Positions 1 to 6,545 of a stretch of DNA of 10,919 nt are shown one piece after another. The DNA is from an uncultured Mycoplasmatota bacterium. Its GTDB lineage: Bacteria > Bacillota_I > Bacilli_A > RF39 > UBA660. Below the pieces are notes generated by a model. The model saw only the letters and a program-made list of their open reading frames with translations. It ran no database searches and was not told where the DNA came from. The first letter of the stretch is position 1. Every line of letters starts with the position of its first letter. Position numbers and translations under genes: made by a program. The stretch spans positions 1 to 10,919 of the forward strand of contig URUT01000042.1 in NCBI GenBank assembly GCA_900551105.1, written 5' to 3'.

Positions 1-55
1 CTTGTGCTTCAGGAATATTCTTTTTAACTTTTCTTTTTCTTCTATTATAAGCCAT
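1..55 (-). CDS. rpsK: 30S ribosomal protein S11, N-terminal fragment (cut by window edge)
   Basis: Only the first 18 codons are present; the gene runs off the left edge. The readable start, MAYNRRKRKVKKNIPEAQ, matches the basic N-terminus of S11, where an arginine/lysine run ending in VKKNI precedes the conserved core. S11 sits on the 30S platform near the mRNA exit and the E site. The ATG at 53-55 follows an AGGAGGT site whose first bases are the rpsM stop codon (cctccta at 62-68 on the plus strand), 10 nt after the end of rpsM. The position after rpsM is the standard alpha-operon order. The identification rests on the short motif plus synteny. Confidence 0.9.
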   Translation of the reverse strand, partial: MAYNRRKRKVKKNIPEAQ

Positions 56-65
56 AATTTACCTC

Positions 66-440
66 CTATTTACCTACTTTTTTCTTATTAGCAACTACTT
101 TACCTTTACCCTTACGAGTCTTAGCATTTCTGCTAGTTCTTTGTCCATGAACAGGTAAACCTTTTTTATGTCTAACACCTTGATAAGAATTTATTTCCAT
201 TTTATTTTTGATATTCATTTGAACTTCACGTCTTAAATCACCTTCAGTTAAATGATTATCAATTTCTTTTCTTAAAGCTGCTTCATCTTCACTAGTTAAA
301 TCTTTAATTTTCTTATTAGGATCTACTTTTGTATTAGCACAAATCTTTTCAGCTAAACTTCTACCAATACCATAAATATAAGTAAGTCCTATAACAGTTC
401 TTTTCTCTTTTGGTAATTCTACATTTTTAATACGAGCCAT
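66..440 (-). CDS. rpsM: 30S ribosomal protein S13
   Basis: S13 is a 30S head protein that contacts the 50S subunit (bridges B1a/b) and the P-site tRNA through its basic tail. The 124-residue product has the usual length. It begins MARIKNVELP, has the helix-two-turn-helix region with YGIGRSLAEKI near residues 23-33, and carries the family signature around residues 84-110 (SYQGVRHKKGLPV, HGQRTSRNAKTRKGKG). It ends in a lysine-rich tail. The residue before GQRT is His, where I usually expect Arg; this looks like ordinary variation. The ATG at 438-440 is preceded by TAGGAGG (448-454), which includes the rpmJ stop. The neighbours rpmJ and rpsK agree with the known order. Confidence 0.98.
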   Translation of the reverse strand: MARIKNVELPKEKRTVIGLTYIYGIGRSLAEKICANTKVDPNKKIKDLTSEDEAALRKEIDNHLTEGDLRREVQMNIKNKMEINSYQGVRHKKGLPVHGQRTSRNAKTRKGKGKVVANKKKVGK

Positions 441-451
441 AATAAGTCCTC

Positions 452-565
452 CTAACCTTGTCTTTGTTTATGCTTAGGGTTATCACAAATAACCATAATC
501 TTACCTTTTCTTCTAATTATTTTGCATTTTGCACATATTTTCTTTACTGATGGTCTAACTTTCAT
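452..565 (-). CDS. rpmJ: 50S ribosomal protein L36, zinc-ribbon type
   Basis: This is a 37-residue product starting MKVRPSVKKICAKCKIIRRK. L36 binds 23S rRNA late in 50S assembly. The zinc ligands C11, C14, C27 and H32 are all present, so this is the zinc-binding (C+) form and not the cysteine-free paralogue some bacteria use under zinc starvation. The ATG is at 563-565 and the TAG stop at 452-454. The Shine-Dalgarno AGGAGGT is fused to the infA stop (573-579), with 11 nt between the two genes. The place between infA and rpsM is the classic one. The gene is short but unambiguous from the full-length match to the family pattern. Confidence 0.97.
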   Translation of the reverse strand: MKVRPSVKKICAKCKIIRRKGKIMVICDNPKHKQRQG

Positions 566-576
566 AAAAATACCTC

Positions 577-789
577 CTATTTTCTATATGTTATGCGCCC
601 ACGTGTTAAATCATATGGTGAAAACTCAATAGTAACTTTATCGCCCGGTAAAATGCGAATCATATTCATTCGTATTTTACCAGAAACGTGAGCTGTTACT
701 ACAAAGCCATTTTCTAATTCCACTTTATATTCATCTTTGATAACATCTATAACTTTACCATCGACTTCTATTTTAGCTTCTTTAGCCAT
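577..789 (-). CDS. infA: translation initiation factor IF-1
   Basis: IF-1 is a cytoplasmic single-domain OB-fold (S1-like) protein. It occupies the 30S A site during initiation and helps IF-2 and IF-3. The 70-residue product covers the whole domain: MAKEAKIEVDGKVID at the start, FVVTAHVSGKIRMNMIRILPGDKV in the middle (usual form: f.a.l.gk.rmn.iri..GD.V), and SPYDLTRGRITYRK at the end, close to the usual SPYDLTRGRI.yR ending. The start codon lies 3 nt after the map stop, with an AGGAGAGTGA ribosome binding site inside the last codons of map, so the two are probably translationally coupled. It is followed by rpmJ, as in most Firmicutes. Confidence 0.98.
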   Translation of the reverse strand: MAKEAKIEVDGKVIDVIKDEYKVELENGFVVTAHVSGKIRMNMIRILPGDKVTIEFSPYDLTRGRITYRK

Positions 790-792
790 CTT

Positions 793-1539
793 TCACTCTC
801 CTGTTAATATTTCATATCCATCTTTAGTAACAACTACTGTATGTTCAAAGTGAGCACTAGGCTTACCATCCTCCGTAACAATAGTCCAGTCATTATCTAA
901 AATGTTAATATGTCTGTTTCCGGCTGTTATCATCGGTTCAACCGCGATAACCATTCCTTCTTTTAAAATCATTCCTGTATTGTATTTTCCATAATTAGGT
1001 ACATCAGGATCTTCATGCAAATCACGACCTACACCATGACCTACTAGTTCTCTAACAACGCCTAACTTTTGTTTATTACAATACTCTAAAATGCGAGCTC
1101 CTATGTTATATAAATGAGCTCCATCATGTATTTCTTTAAGCCCAATAAAAAGTGCTTTCTCAGTATGATGCATAAGTCTTTGCTTTTCAGCACTTACTTT
1201 TCCTACTGGATAAGTCCAAGCAGAATCAGAATGATATCCATCAATTACAACTCCAATATCAAGTGATACAATATCCCCCTCTTTTAGAGTTCTATCTCCA
1301 GGAATACCATGAACAACCTCTTCATTTACTGATACACATATACTAGCTGGAAAACCTTCATAATTCAAAAATCCTGGTATTCCACCATGCTCTCTAATAA
1401 ACTTATCAGCTTCATCATTTAAATACTTAGTTGTAATTCCTGGTTTAATTAAAGACTTTAAATACTGATGTGTTAAATAATTAACATGACCAGCCTTCTT
1501 CATCTTCAATATTTCTTCTTTCGTCTTAATACTTACCAT
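793..1539 (-). CDS. map: type I methionine aminopeptidase
   Basis: This cytoplasmic metalloenzyme removes the initiator methionine from new proteins when the second residue is small. The 248-residue length is the usual one for the short type Ia enzyme, with no zinc-finger or linker extension. All five expected metal ligands can be read: D94 (SLDIG), D105 (HSD), H168 (GHGVG), E201 (AVEPM) and E232 (FEHT). The catalytic-site histidine H77 (VVHGIPG) is also present. The residue before D105 is Ser where Gly is common. The start overlaps the adk stop by 1 nt (TAATG), and only a weak ribosome binding site (AAAGTGATT) is visible, so translation probably depends on adk. It ends with TGA. Confidence 0.98.
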   Translation of the reverse strand: MVSIKTKEEILKMKKAGHVNYLTHQYLKSLIKPGITTKYLNDEADKFIREHGGIPGFLNYEGFPASICVSVNEEVVHGIPGDRTLKEGDIVSLDIGVVIDGYHSDSAWTYPVGKVSAEKQRLMHHTEKALFIGLKEIHDGAHLYNIGARILEYCNKQKLGVVRELVGHGVGRDLHEDPDVPNYGKYNTGMILKEGMVIAVEPMITAGNRHINILDNDWTIVTEDGKPSAHFEHTVVVTKDGYEILTGE

Positions 1540-2177
1540 TAACCAATCACTTTCTCTATTTCACTAAACGTTTCATCAGCTTCCTTATTAGCATCTACCT
1601 TAACAAGAATATTCTTATTACTATAAAAATCTAATAAAGGTTTAGTATTACTCATATAAGTATCATATCTTACCTTAAAAGTATCTGGTGTATCATCTGC
1701 TCTTGAAATTAATGAAGAACCACAATCGTCACAAATACCATCTACTCTAGGTTTAGAAAAATATTTATGATAAATTCTATTACAAGATTTACAACTTAAC
1801 CTACCAGTTGCTCTTTTCATAGCAAGTTCTTCTTCTACATCTAAATAAACTACAACATCTACACTCTTATTTAAACTATCAAGTATTTCATCTAGTTTTA
1901 AAGCTTGACTAATAGTTCTAGGATAACCATCAAGTATAAATGGTTTAGTAATATTTGATAAAGCATTTATAAGTAGTCTATTAACTATCTCATCACTAAT
2001 CAAACTACCACTTTTCATCATACTATCAAGTTCTTTTCCTAAATCAGAACCACTTTTTATTTCATTTCTAAGTAAATCACCAGTTGAAATATGTTCATAA
2101 CCATATTTACTAATTAATAATTCACTTTGAGTTCCTTTACCAGCAGCAGGAGGAGCTATAAAGATAATATTTTTCAT
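1539..2177 (-). CDS. adk: adenylate kinase, zinc-LID type
   Basis: Adk catalyses ATP + AMP <=> 2 ADP in the cytoplasm and is essential for adenylate balance. The 212 residues contain an N-terminal P-loop (residues 8-16), the AMP-binding part with STGDLLR (31-37), DGYPRT near residue 83 (usually DGFPRT), a LID with four cysteines (C129, C132, C149, C152) spaced for a structural zinc as in Gram-positive enzymes, and RADD (159-162) with R170. The P-loop reads APPAAGKGT, where GxPGAGKGT is usual: two glycines are alanines, but the catalytic Lys14 is kept. The start overlaps the secY stop by 4 nt (ATGA). Its AGGAG site is inside the arginine codons at the SecY C-terminus. map follows with a 1-nt overlap. 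Confidence 0.97.
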   Translation of the reverse strand: MKNIIFIAPPAAGKGTQSELLISKYGYEHISTGDLLRNEIKSGSDLGKELDSMMKSGSLISDEIVNRLLINALSNITKPFILDGYPRTISQALKLDEILDSLNKSVDVVVYLDVEEELAMKRATGRLSCKSCNRIYHKYFSKPRVDGICDDCGSSLISRADDTPDTFKVRYDTYMSNTKPLLDFYSNKNILVKVDANKEADETFSEIEKVIG

Positions 2178-3442
2178 CTTCTTCTCCTCTTCTTAGTGCC
2201 AGTATAACTTCTTGAAACAATAGAACTTTCCAATTGTTTATAAGTTTCTAATGCTACACCTACTACAATTAATAAACCTGTTCCACCAATTGTAACATTA
2301 CTAGATAAATTACTTACCTTAGAAAATATAATTGGTAAAGCAGCTAATATCATTAATCCTAAAGTACCAAATACTGTAAGACGAGATATAACATATTTTA
2401 AATATTTACTAGTAGCTTCTCCTGGAGTAATTCCTGGAATATAACCACGGCTTTTATCTAAATTCTCAGCCATTTCATCAGGATTTAATTGTAACAATGT
2501 ATAGAAATATCCAAATAAGAATATTAATACCATATATAATAAAAATCCTGTATAACTAGTATAATTAATATAATTATTTACAAAATTAGTAAAACTTTCT
2601 TTATTTATTACTGTTGCAACTAATGATGGTATTCCAATAATTGCAGATGCAAATATAACCGGAATAACATTTACTGAATTTAATTTAATTGGAACAAAAG
2701 ATTTCTCTCCACCATACGCACTAGCTGTACGATTAGAATACTGAATAGGTACTCTTCTTTCAGCTATTTGCATATAGATAACTCCAACTATTATACCTAA
2801 ATATACTAAAGTAAATAATATAAATAGTATAATACCAGTCCATGTTGTAAATGTTTCTGCAAGTACTAGTTCACTAAAAGCAGTAATAAATGTCTTTGGT
2901 AAAGTATTAACAATACCAGCCATAATTAGTAAGGAAACTCCATTACCAATTCCTTTTTTAGTTATTTCATCACCTAGCCATAATAGAAATGCAGTTCCTG
3001 CTGTTAAATATATTGTTGACTTTAATATAACATCAGCACCAGCACCCTTTAAAAACGCATAAGAGAAGAAATAACCTTGAATAACCGCAAATATAATACC
3101 TAAATATCTATTAATACGATTAATCTTTTGTCTACCAGTTGCTCCTTGTTCTTTTAACTCTTTAAAATATGGAATAATATCCATTTGTAATAATTGAGTA
3201 ATAATTGATGCTGTAATGTAAGGACCAACACCTAAAGCAAATACACTAAAAGATTTTAGTCCTCCACCACTCATCAAATTTAAAAGTTCTAGAAACCCTA
3301 AATTTTGGGTTATTTCTTTTGCTCCAGGAACCATTATATTTGTTCCTAAAGCGAATATTGCTAAACACCCTAAGGTGAACAATATTCTTTTGCGTAAATC
3401 CTTATTAGTTGGACTAAATAGTCCTTTAAGATTTGCAAACAT
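2174..3442 (-). CDS. secY: protein translocase subunit SecY
   Basis: SecY is the integral membrane channel of the Sec translocon; it works with SecE, SecG, SecA and the ribosome. The 422 residues show ten hydrophobic segments, roughly at 20-38, 60-90 (plug plus TM2), 113-133, 142-160, 167-185, 203-226, 256-278, 298-317, 352-374 and 384-404. Family motifs are clear: SGGGLKSFSVFALGVGPYITASI at 58-80 (plug/TM2), LGDEITKKGIGNGVSL at 156-171, and ERRVPIQYSNR at 228-238. GGTGLLIVVGVALET lies near the C-terminus. The loop normally read as PGIRPG is PGITPG here (T339). The C-terminus is KKRRRR, and its codons carry the adk ribosome binding site. The start overlaps the rplO stop by 1 nt, with GAGGTGATT upstream. 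Confidence 0.98.
   Translation of the reverse strand: MFANLKGLFSPTNKDLRKRILFTLGCLAIFALGTNIMVPGAKEITQNLGFLELLNLMSGGGLKSFSVFALGVGPYITASIITQLLQMDIIPYFKELKEQGATGRQKINRINRYLGIIFAVIQGYFFSYAFLKGAGADVILKSTIYLTAGTAFLLWLGDEITKKGIGNGVSLLIMAGIVNTLPKTFITAFSELVLAETFTTWTGIILFILFTLVYLGIIVGVIYMQIAERRVPIQYSNRTASAYGGEKSFVPIKLNSVNVIPVIFASAIIGIPSLVATVINKESFTNFVNNYINYTSYTGFLLYMVLIFLFGYFYTLLQLNPDEMAENLDKSRGYIPGITPGEATSKYLKYVISRLTVFGTLGLMILAALPIIFSKVSNLSSNVTIGGTGLLIVVGVALETYKQLESSIVSRSYTGTKKRRRR
2184..2188 (-). promoter_or_regulatory. adk ribosome binding site inside the SecY poly-arginine codons
   Basis: The minus strand reads AGGAG, 6 nt before the adk ATG. It falls in the AAG-AGG-AGA-AGA codons of the SecY C-terminal KKRRRR. 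The basic tail of SecY and the adk initiation signal therefore share bases, together with the ATGA stop/start overlap. Confidence 0.85.
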
Positions 3443-3882
3443 TAAATCACCTCAGCAGTTCCGCCAGCTTCTTCTATTTTGCTAACAGCTTTACTAGAAA
3501 ATCTATTAGCCTTTACAATAACCTTTTTATTTAATTCACCATCACCTAGTACTTTTAAACCAGATAATTCTTTCTTAATAATTCCCTTTTCTTTTAATAA
3601 TTCAAGTGTTACAACATCACCATCATTAAATCTATTTAAAGTATCTAAATTAATAATAGCAAATCTAACTGTAAATCTCTTATTATTAAATCCTCTTTTA
3701 GGAATTCTTCTATATAATGGGCTTTGTCCACCTTCAAACCATGGTTTAATAGAAACGCCGCTTCTAGCTTTTTGTCCTTTTTGACCACGAGTTGATGTTT
3801 TACCCATTCCAGATCCAGATCCACGACCTACTCTTTTAATATTCTTTGCTTCTGGTAAAGAGTTTAATTCATGTAACTTCAT
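3442..3882 (-). CDS. rplO: 50S ribosomal protein L15
   Basis: L15 is a late-assembly 50S protein with a long basic N-terminal arm that enters the rRNA core. The 146-residue product starts MKLHELNSLPEAK. It has the arm signature VGRGSGSGMGKTSTRGQKGQ near residues 19-38 and the globular domain with GGQSPLYRRIPKRGF at about 52-66. It ends in the usual GGTAEVI-like form. The frame is open 13 codons further upstream to a Met at 3921, but that start would lie inside rpsE and adds residues foreign to the family. The ATG at 3880-3882 has GGAGGAG at a normal distance. It begins 1 nt after the rpsE stop, so rpmD, which normally lies between them, is absent. Confidence 0.97.
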   Translation of the reverse strand: MKLHELNSLPEAKNIKRVGRGSGSGMGKTSTRGQKGQKARSGVSIKPWFEGGQSPLYRRIPKRGFNNKRFTVRFAIINLDTLNRFNDGDVVTLELLKEKGIIKKELSGLKVLGDGELNKKVIVKANRFSSKAVSKIEEAGGTAEVI

Positions 3883-3883
3883 A

Positions 3884-4474
3884 TTATAACTCCTCCACTT
3901 TTTTGCCACGTAATTCAGCAATATGCTCTTTAGTACGTTGACTCTTTAATGCTTCAAGTGTTGCTTTAGCAACATTAACTTGAGTATTAGCTCCTAATGA
4001 TTTAGAAACTATATCTTTAACACCAGCAATCTCTAATACAGCACGAACAGCTCCACCAGCGATAATACCAGTACCTTCTTTAGCAGGTCTAATCATTACT
4101 TTAGCTCTACCACATTTACCAATTTGTTCATGAGGTATAGTTCTTCCATCTACTAATTGAACTTTAACTAAATTCTTATTAGCAGCTTGAATTCCCTTCT
4201 TAATAGCTTCAGGTACTTCAATACTCTTACCAGTACCAATACCAACTAAGCCCTTACCATCACCAACTACCATAGTAGCAGCAAATCTAAAGTGACGACC
4301 ACCTTTAGTAACCTTAGTAACACGAGTGATAGAAATAACTTTTTCTTCTAAAAGCTTCTTTTTAGGTTCAAAACTCTTTTTAAATTCTTTTCTAGGTTTT
4401 CTATCCTTATTAAAGTTTTTATTATTCTTAACAGTAGTATTATTAACTACTTCATTCTTAACTGTTTCTTCCAT
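3884..4474 (-). CDS. rpsE: 30S ribosomal protein S5 with Asn/Lys-rich N-terminal extension
   Basis: S5 lies at the mRNA entry site of the 30S subunit and affects accuracy. The core begins near residue 41 (LLEEKVISITRVTKVTKGGR) and contains the double-stranded RNA-binding fold (GGRHFRFAATMVVGDGKGLVG) and the C-terminal domain with IPHEQIG, EGTGIIAGGAVRAVLE and SKSLGANT. At 196 residues it is about 30 longer than B. subtilis S5. The excess is an N-terminal stretch (about residues 1-40) rich in Asn, Lys and Glu that looks disordered. The start is supported by a GGGAGGG site (4480-4486) right after the rplR stop, and no other ATG lies between it and the core. It is followed by rplO with a 1-nt gap. 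Confidence 0.97.
   Translation of the reverse strand: MEETVKNEVVNNTTVKNNKNFNKDRKPRKEFKKSFEPKKKLLEEKVISITRVTKVTKGGRHFRFAATMVVGDGKGLVGIGTGKSIEVPEAIKKGIQAANKNLVKVQLVDGRTIPHEQIGKCGRAKVMIRPAKEGTGIIAGGAVRAVLEIAGVKDIVSKSLGANTQVNVAKATLEALKSQRTKEHIAELRGKKVEEL
3890..3897 (-). promoter_or_regulatory. rplO ribosome binding site inside rpsE
   Basis: The minus strand reads TGGAGGAG, 7 nt before the rplO ATG at 3880-3882, inside the last S5 codons. It supports the 146-residue L15 and argues against the upstream Met at 3921. Confidence 0.88.
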
Positions 4475-4479
4475 TATTT

Positions 4480-4486
4480 CCCTCCC
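4480..4486 (-). promoter_or_regulatory. rpsE ribosome binding site supporting the extended S5 start
   Basis: The minus strand reads GGGAGGG just after the rplR stop (4488-4490), 5 nt before the ATG at 4472-4474. It is the only strong site before the S5 core, so the Asn/Lys-rich N-terminal extension is probably translated. Confidence 0.82.
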
Positions 4487-4487
4487 T

Positions 4488-4844
4488 CTAGAATTCTAAG
4501 CCGTTTTCACGTGCAGCATCAGCTAAAGCCTCTACACGACCATGATATTGGTATCCACCTCTATCAAAAACAACTTTACTTATTTTAGCTTCTTTAGCTT
4601 TCTTAGCAATATCAGCACCAACTAATTTAGCACCTTCAATATTACCACCATTTTTGATTTTTAATTGAACACTAGAAGAGCTAGCTAAAGTAGTACCAGT
4701 TTCATCATTAATAATTTGAGCATAAATTTGTGAATTAGATCTAAATACATTTAATCTAGGCATTTCACTTGTTCCACTAATATTCTTACGAACTCTTTTA
4801 TGTCTCATAAGTCTTTGAACATTTTTAGATTCTTTCTTTATCAT
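4488..4844 (-). CDS. rplR: 50S ribosomal protein L18
   Basis: L18 binds 5S rRNA together with L5 and forms part of the central protuberance. The 118 residues begin with a basic tail (MIKKESKNVQRLMRHKRVRKNISGT). The conserved core follows: PRLNVFRSNSQIYAQIINDETGTTLASSSS near residues 29-58, then GAKLVGADIAKKAKEAKISKVVFDRGGYQYHGRVEALADAARENGLEF to the end. The C-terminal signature (vFDRggy.YhGRV.alA.aaRe.Gl.F) is intact. The start is set by TAGGAGG (4852-4858), which fuses the rplF stop to the ribosome binding site. rplF and rpsE flank it in the standard spc order. Confidence 0.98.
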   Translation of the reverse strand: MIKKESKNVQRLMRHKRVRKNISGTSEMPRLNVFRSNSQIYAQIINDETGTTLASSSSVQLKIKNGGNIEGAKLVGADIAKKAKEAKISKVVFDRGGYQYHGRVEALADAARENGLEF

Positions 4845-4855
4845 AACTATCCCTC

Positions 4856-5395
4856 CTACTTAGCCGCTTTCTTTCCTTCTTTACGTCTAATACGTTCGCC
4901 TTTATATCTAATACCCTTTCCTTTGTATGGTTCAGGTTTTCTTATTTTACGAATGTTAGCCGCAAATTCAGTAACTTTTTGTTTATCAATACCACTTATT
5001 GCAAGCTCAGTATTTACTTTAGATTCAACACTTAAACCTTCAGGAATTTCTACAATAACAGGATGAGAATATCCAGCACTAACAGTAATCTTATTGCCAG
5101 CTACTGCAAAACGATATCCAACACCAACTGCTTCTAATTCCTTAGTATATCCTTCACTTACACCAATAATCATATTTTGAATTAATGAATTAGTTGTACC
5201 ATGAATACTCTTTGTAAAAATAGCATCATTAGTTCTAGTACAAACTATATCATTATCTACTTGTTCAATCTTAATAAGTTTATTAAACTCATTAGTAAGT
5301 TCTCCCTTAGGTCCCTTAACAGTAACTTTATTACCATCAATTGTAACTGTTACACCTGCAGGAATTGTTAATTTTCTATTTCCAATTCTACTCAT
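4856..5395 (-). CDS. rplF: 50S ribosomal protein L6
   Basis: L6 binds helix 97 of 23S rRNA near the factor-binding site. The 179 residues match the family length. The protein starts MSRIGNRKLTIPAGVTV, and has two homologous domains. It carries the signature NMIIGVSEGYTKELEAVGVGYRF near residues 74-96 and ends with the C-terminal motif RKPEPYKGKGIRYKGERIRRKEGKKAAK. The ribosome binding site is weaker than elsewhere: the rpsH stop is followed by TAAGGAAAACTAGGTT before the ATG, giving either AAGGA rather far away or AGGT too close. It lies 13 nt after rpsH. Confidence 0.98.
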   Translation of the reverse strand: MSRIGNRKLTIPAGVTVTIDGNKVTVKGPKGELTNEFNKLIKIEQVDNDIVCTRTNDAIFTKSIHGTTNSLIQNMIIGVSEGYTKELEAVGVGYRFAVAGNKITVSAGYSHPVIVEIPEGLSVESKVNTELAISGIDKQKVTEFAANIRKIRKPEPYKGKGIRYKGERIRRKEGKKAAK

Positions 5396-5408
5396 AACCT
5401 AGTTTTCC

Positions 5409-5804
5409 TTACCAAATATAGGCAAGTACTTCTCCTCCTAGCCCATTTTCACGAGCCTTTTTATCAGTCATGATTCCCTTTGAAGTAGAAATTATTGCAA
5501 TTCCTAAACCATTTAGTACTCTAGGAAGTTCTTCATGTTTAACATATACTCTTAAGCCTGGTTTACTAATTCTCTTTAAACCAACAATAACTCTTTCTTT
5601 CTTATTTTCTCCATATTTAAGTTCTAATTCTAACATATTACTTTCTTTATTAACTTCAAAAGAATTAATATAACCTTCTTCTTTTAATATAGAAGCAATT
5701 TCTCTTGTCATCTTAGTATTTAATACAGAAACTTTTGTATATCTCATCTGATTAGCATTACGAATTCTTGTAAGCATATCAGCTATCGTATCATTTACCA
5801 TCAT
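5409..5804 (-). CDS. rpsH: 30S ribosomal protein S8
   Basis: S8 is a primary 16S rRNA-binding protein of the 30S platform. In E. coli it represses the spc operon by binding mRNA near rplE. The 131 residues include MVNDTIADMLTRIRNANQMRY at the start, LKRISKPGLRVYVKHEELPRVLNGLGIAIISTSKGIMTDKKARENGLGGEVLAYIW at the C-terminus, and the STSKG rRNA-binding motif. Two ATGs occur in a row (5802-5804 and 5799-5801), so the first codon is uncertain by one residue. An AAGGAAG site lies upstream. The 16-nt gap after rpsN is the largest in the window. I do not see an obvious S8-site mimic around rplX-rplE, but I could not fold the RNA. Confidence 0.98.
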   Translation of the reverse strand: MMVNDTIADMLTRIRNANQMRYTKVSVLNTKMTREIASILKEEGYINSFEVNKESNMLELELKYGENKKERVIVGLKRISKPGLRVYVKHEELPRVLNGLGIAIISTSKGIMTDKKARENGLGGEVLAYIW

Positions 5805-5820
5805 AATTACAACTTCCTTT

Positions 5821-6006
5821 CTACCAACTTGATTTCTTTACGCCAGGAATCTTACCATCATTTGCAAGTTCTCTAAAACAAATACGGCATAATCCAAACT
5901 TACGTAAAACTCCGTGAGGTCTACCACATCTAGAACAACGAGTGTATGCTCTAACCTTAAATTTAGGAGTTCTTGAATTTTTAACTTTTAAACTAGTCTT
6001 TGCCAT
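5821..6006 (-). CDS. rpsN: 30S ribosomal protein S14, zinc-binding type Z
   Basis: S14 is a 30S head protein. This is the short 61-residue form with a zinc ribbon. The ligands C24 and C27 (CSRCGRPHG) and C40 and C43 (CRICFREL) are all present, followed by the conserved ending GKIPGVKKSSW. The long cysteine-free form (about 90 residues) that some Firmicutes use when zinc is scarce is not present here. The start (6004-6006) lies 8 nt after rplE. Its site is a weak AGGCGAG, again fused to the preceding TAG stop. The location between rplE and rpsH is canonical. Confidence 0.98.
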   Translation of the reverse strand: MAKTSLKVKNSRTPKFKVRAYTRCSRCGRPHGVLRKFGLCRICFRELANDGKIPGVKKSSW

Positions 6007-6014
6007 CTTCTCGC

Positions 6015-6545
6015 CTACTTTCTAAATGGAAGTCCAAAGCCCTTTAATAAAGAAAGTGCTTCTTCATTTGTCTTTGCAGTTGTAACAAAAACAATATCCA
6101 TACCTCTTAATTTAACTACATCATCAAAAACTATTTCAGGGAAAATAAGTTGATCTTTAATACCTAAAGTATAATTTCCCTTACCATCAAAAGCCTTAGG
6201 AGAAATTCCTCTAAAGTCTCTTACACGAGGTAAAGCTACTTTAACTAATTTATCCATAAAGTTATACATAGCATCTCCTCTTAAAGTAACCTTAGTACCA
6301 ATAGATTGTCCTTCTCTTAATTTAAAACCAGCTATTGACTTTTTAGCTTTAGTAATAACTGCATGTTGACCAGTAATAGCCTCTAAATCTCTTTTAGCTG
6401 CTTCAATTAATTTTTCATCATGAGAACCATCACCAACACCAATATTAACAACAATCTTTTCTAATTTAGGAACTTCCATAACAGAAGAATAATTAAATTC
6501 CTTTATTAGACTATTCTTAATTTCATTATTATATAAATCTTTCAT
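6015..6545 (-). CDS. rplE: 50S ribosomal protein L5
   Basis: L5 binds 5S rRNA in the central protuberance and contacts the P-site tRNA and S13. The 176 residues contain MEVPKLEKIVVNIGVGDG near residues 23-40, ITGQHAVITKAKKSIAGFKLREGQSIGTKVTLRG near 57-90, and the DFRGISPKAFDGKGNYTLGIKDQLIFPEI region near 109-137. These are all family hallmarks. It ends LLKGFGLPFRK. The start overlaps the rplX stop by 1 nt (TAATG). An AGGTGA site lies in the last codons of rplX, so the two are likely coupled. It is slightly shorter than B. subtilis L5 (179), which is within normal range. Confidence 0.98.
   Translation of the reverse strand: MKDLYNNEIKNSLIKEFNYSSVMEVPKLEKIVVNIGVGDGSHDEKLIEAAKRDLEAITGQHAVITKAKKSIAGFKLREGQSIGTKVTLRGDAMYNFMDKLVKVALPRVRDFRGISPKAFDGKGNYTLGIKDQLIFPEIVFDDVVKLRGMDIVFVTTAKTNEEALSLLKGFGLPFRK

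Noticed and set aside
2174..3442. Mycoplasma-type genetic code (TGA as tryptophan), suggested by the missing L30 and AT-rich sequence
   Set aside because: Tryptophan codons I checked in secY are TGG, and TGA occurs as the terminal codon of secY and map at the expected protein ends. No in-frame TGA is needed to complete any gene.
3479..3784. Plus-strand open frame of 101 codons opposite rplO
   Set aside because: It is antisense to a clear L15 gene, has no family resemblance, and is hydrophobic as expected from the complement of lysine-rich codons.
3883..3921. 13-codon N-terminal extension of L15
   Set aside because: It lies inside rpsE. The family-like N-terminus MKLHELN and its ribosome binding site support the start at 3882.
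4800..5066. Plus-strand open frame of 88 codons across rplR/rplF
   Set aside because: It is the mirror of two confident ribosomal-protein genes, with no recognisable domain and no ribosome binding site that I can see.
5470..5673. Plus-strand open frame of 67 codons opposite rpsH
   Set aside because: It is an antisense shadow of S8 with no independent support.
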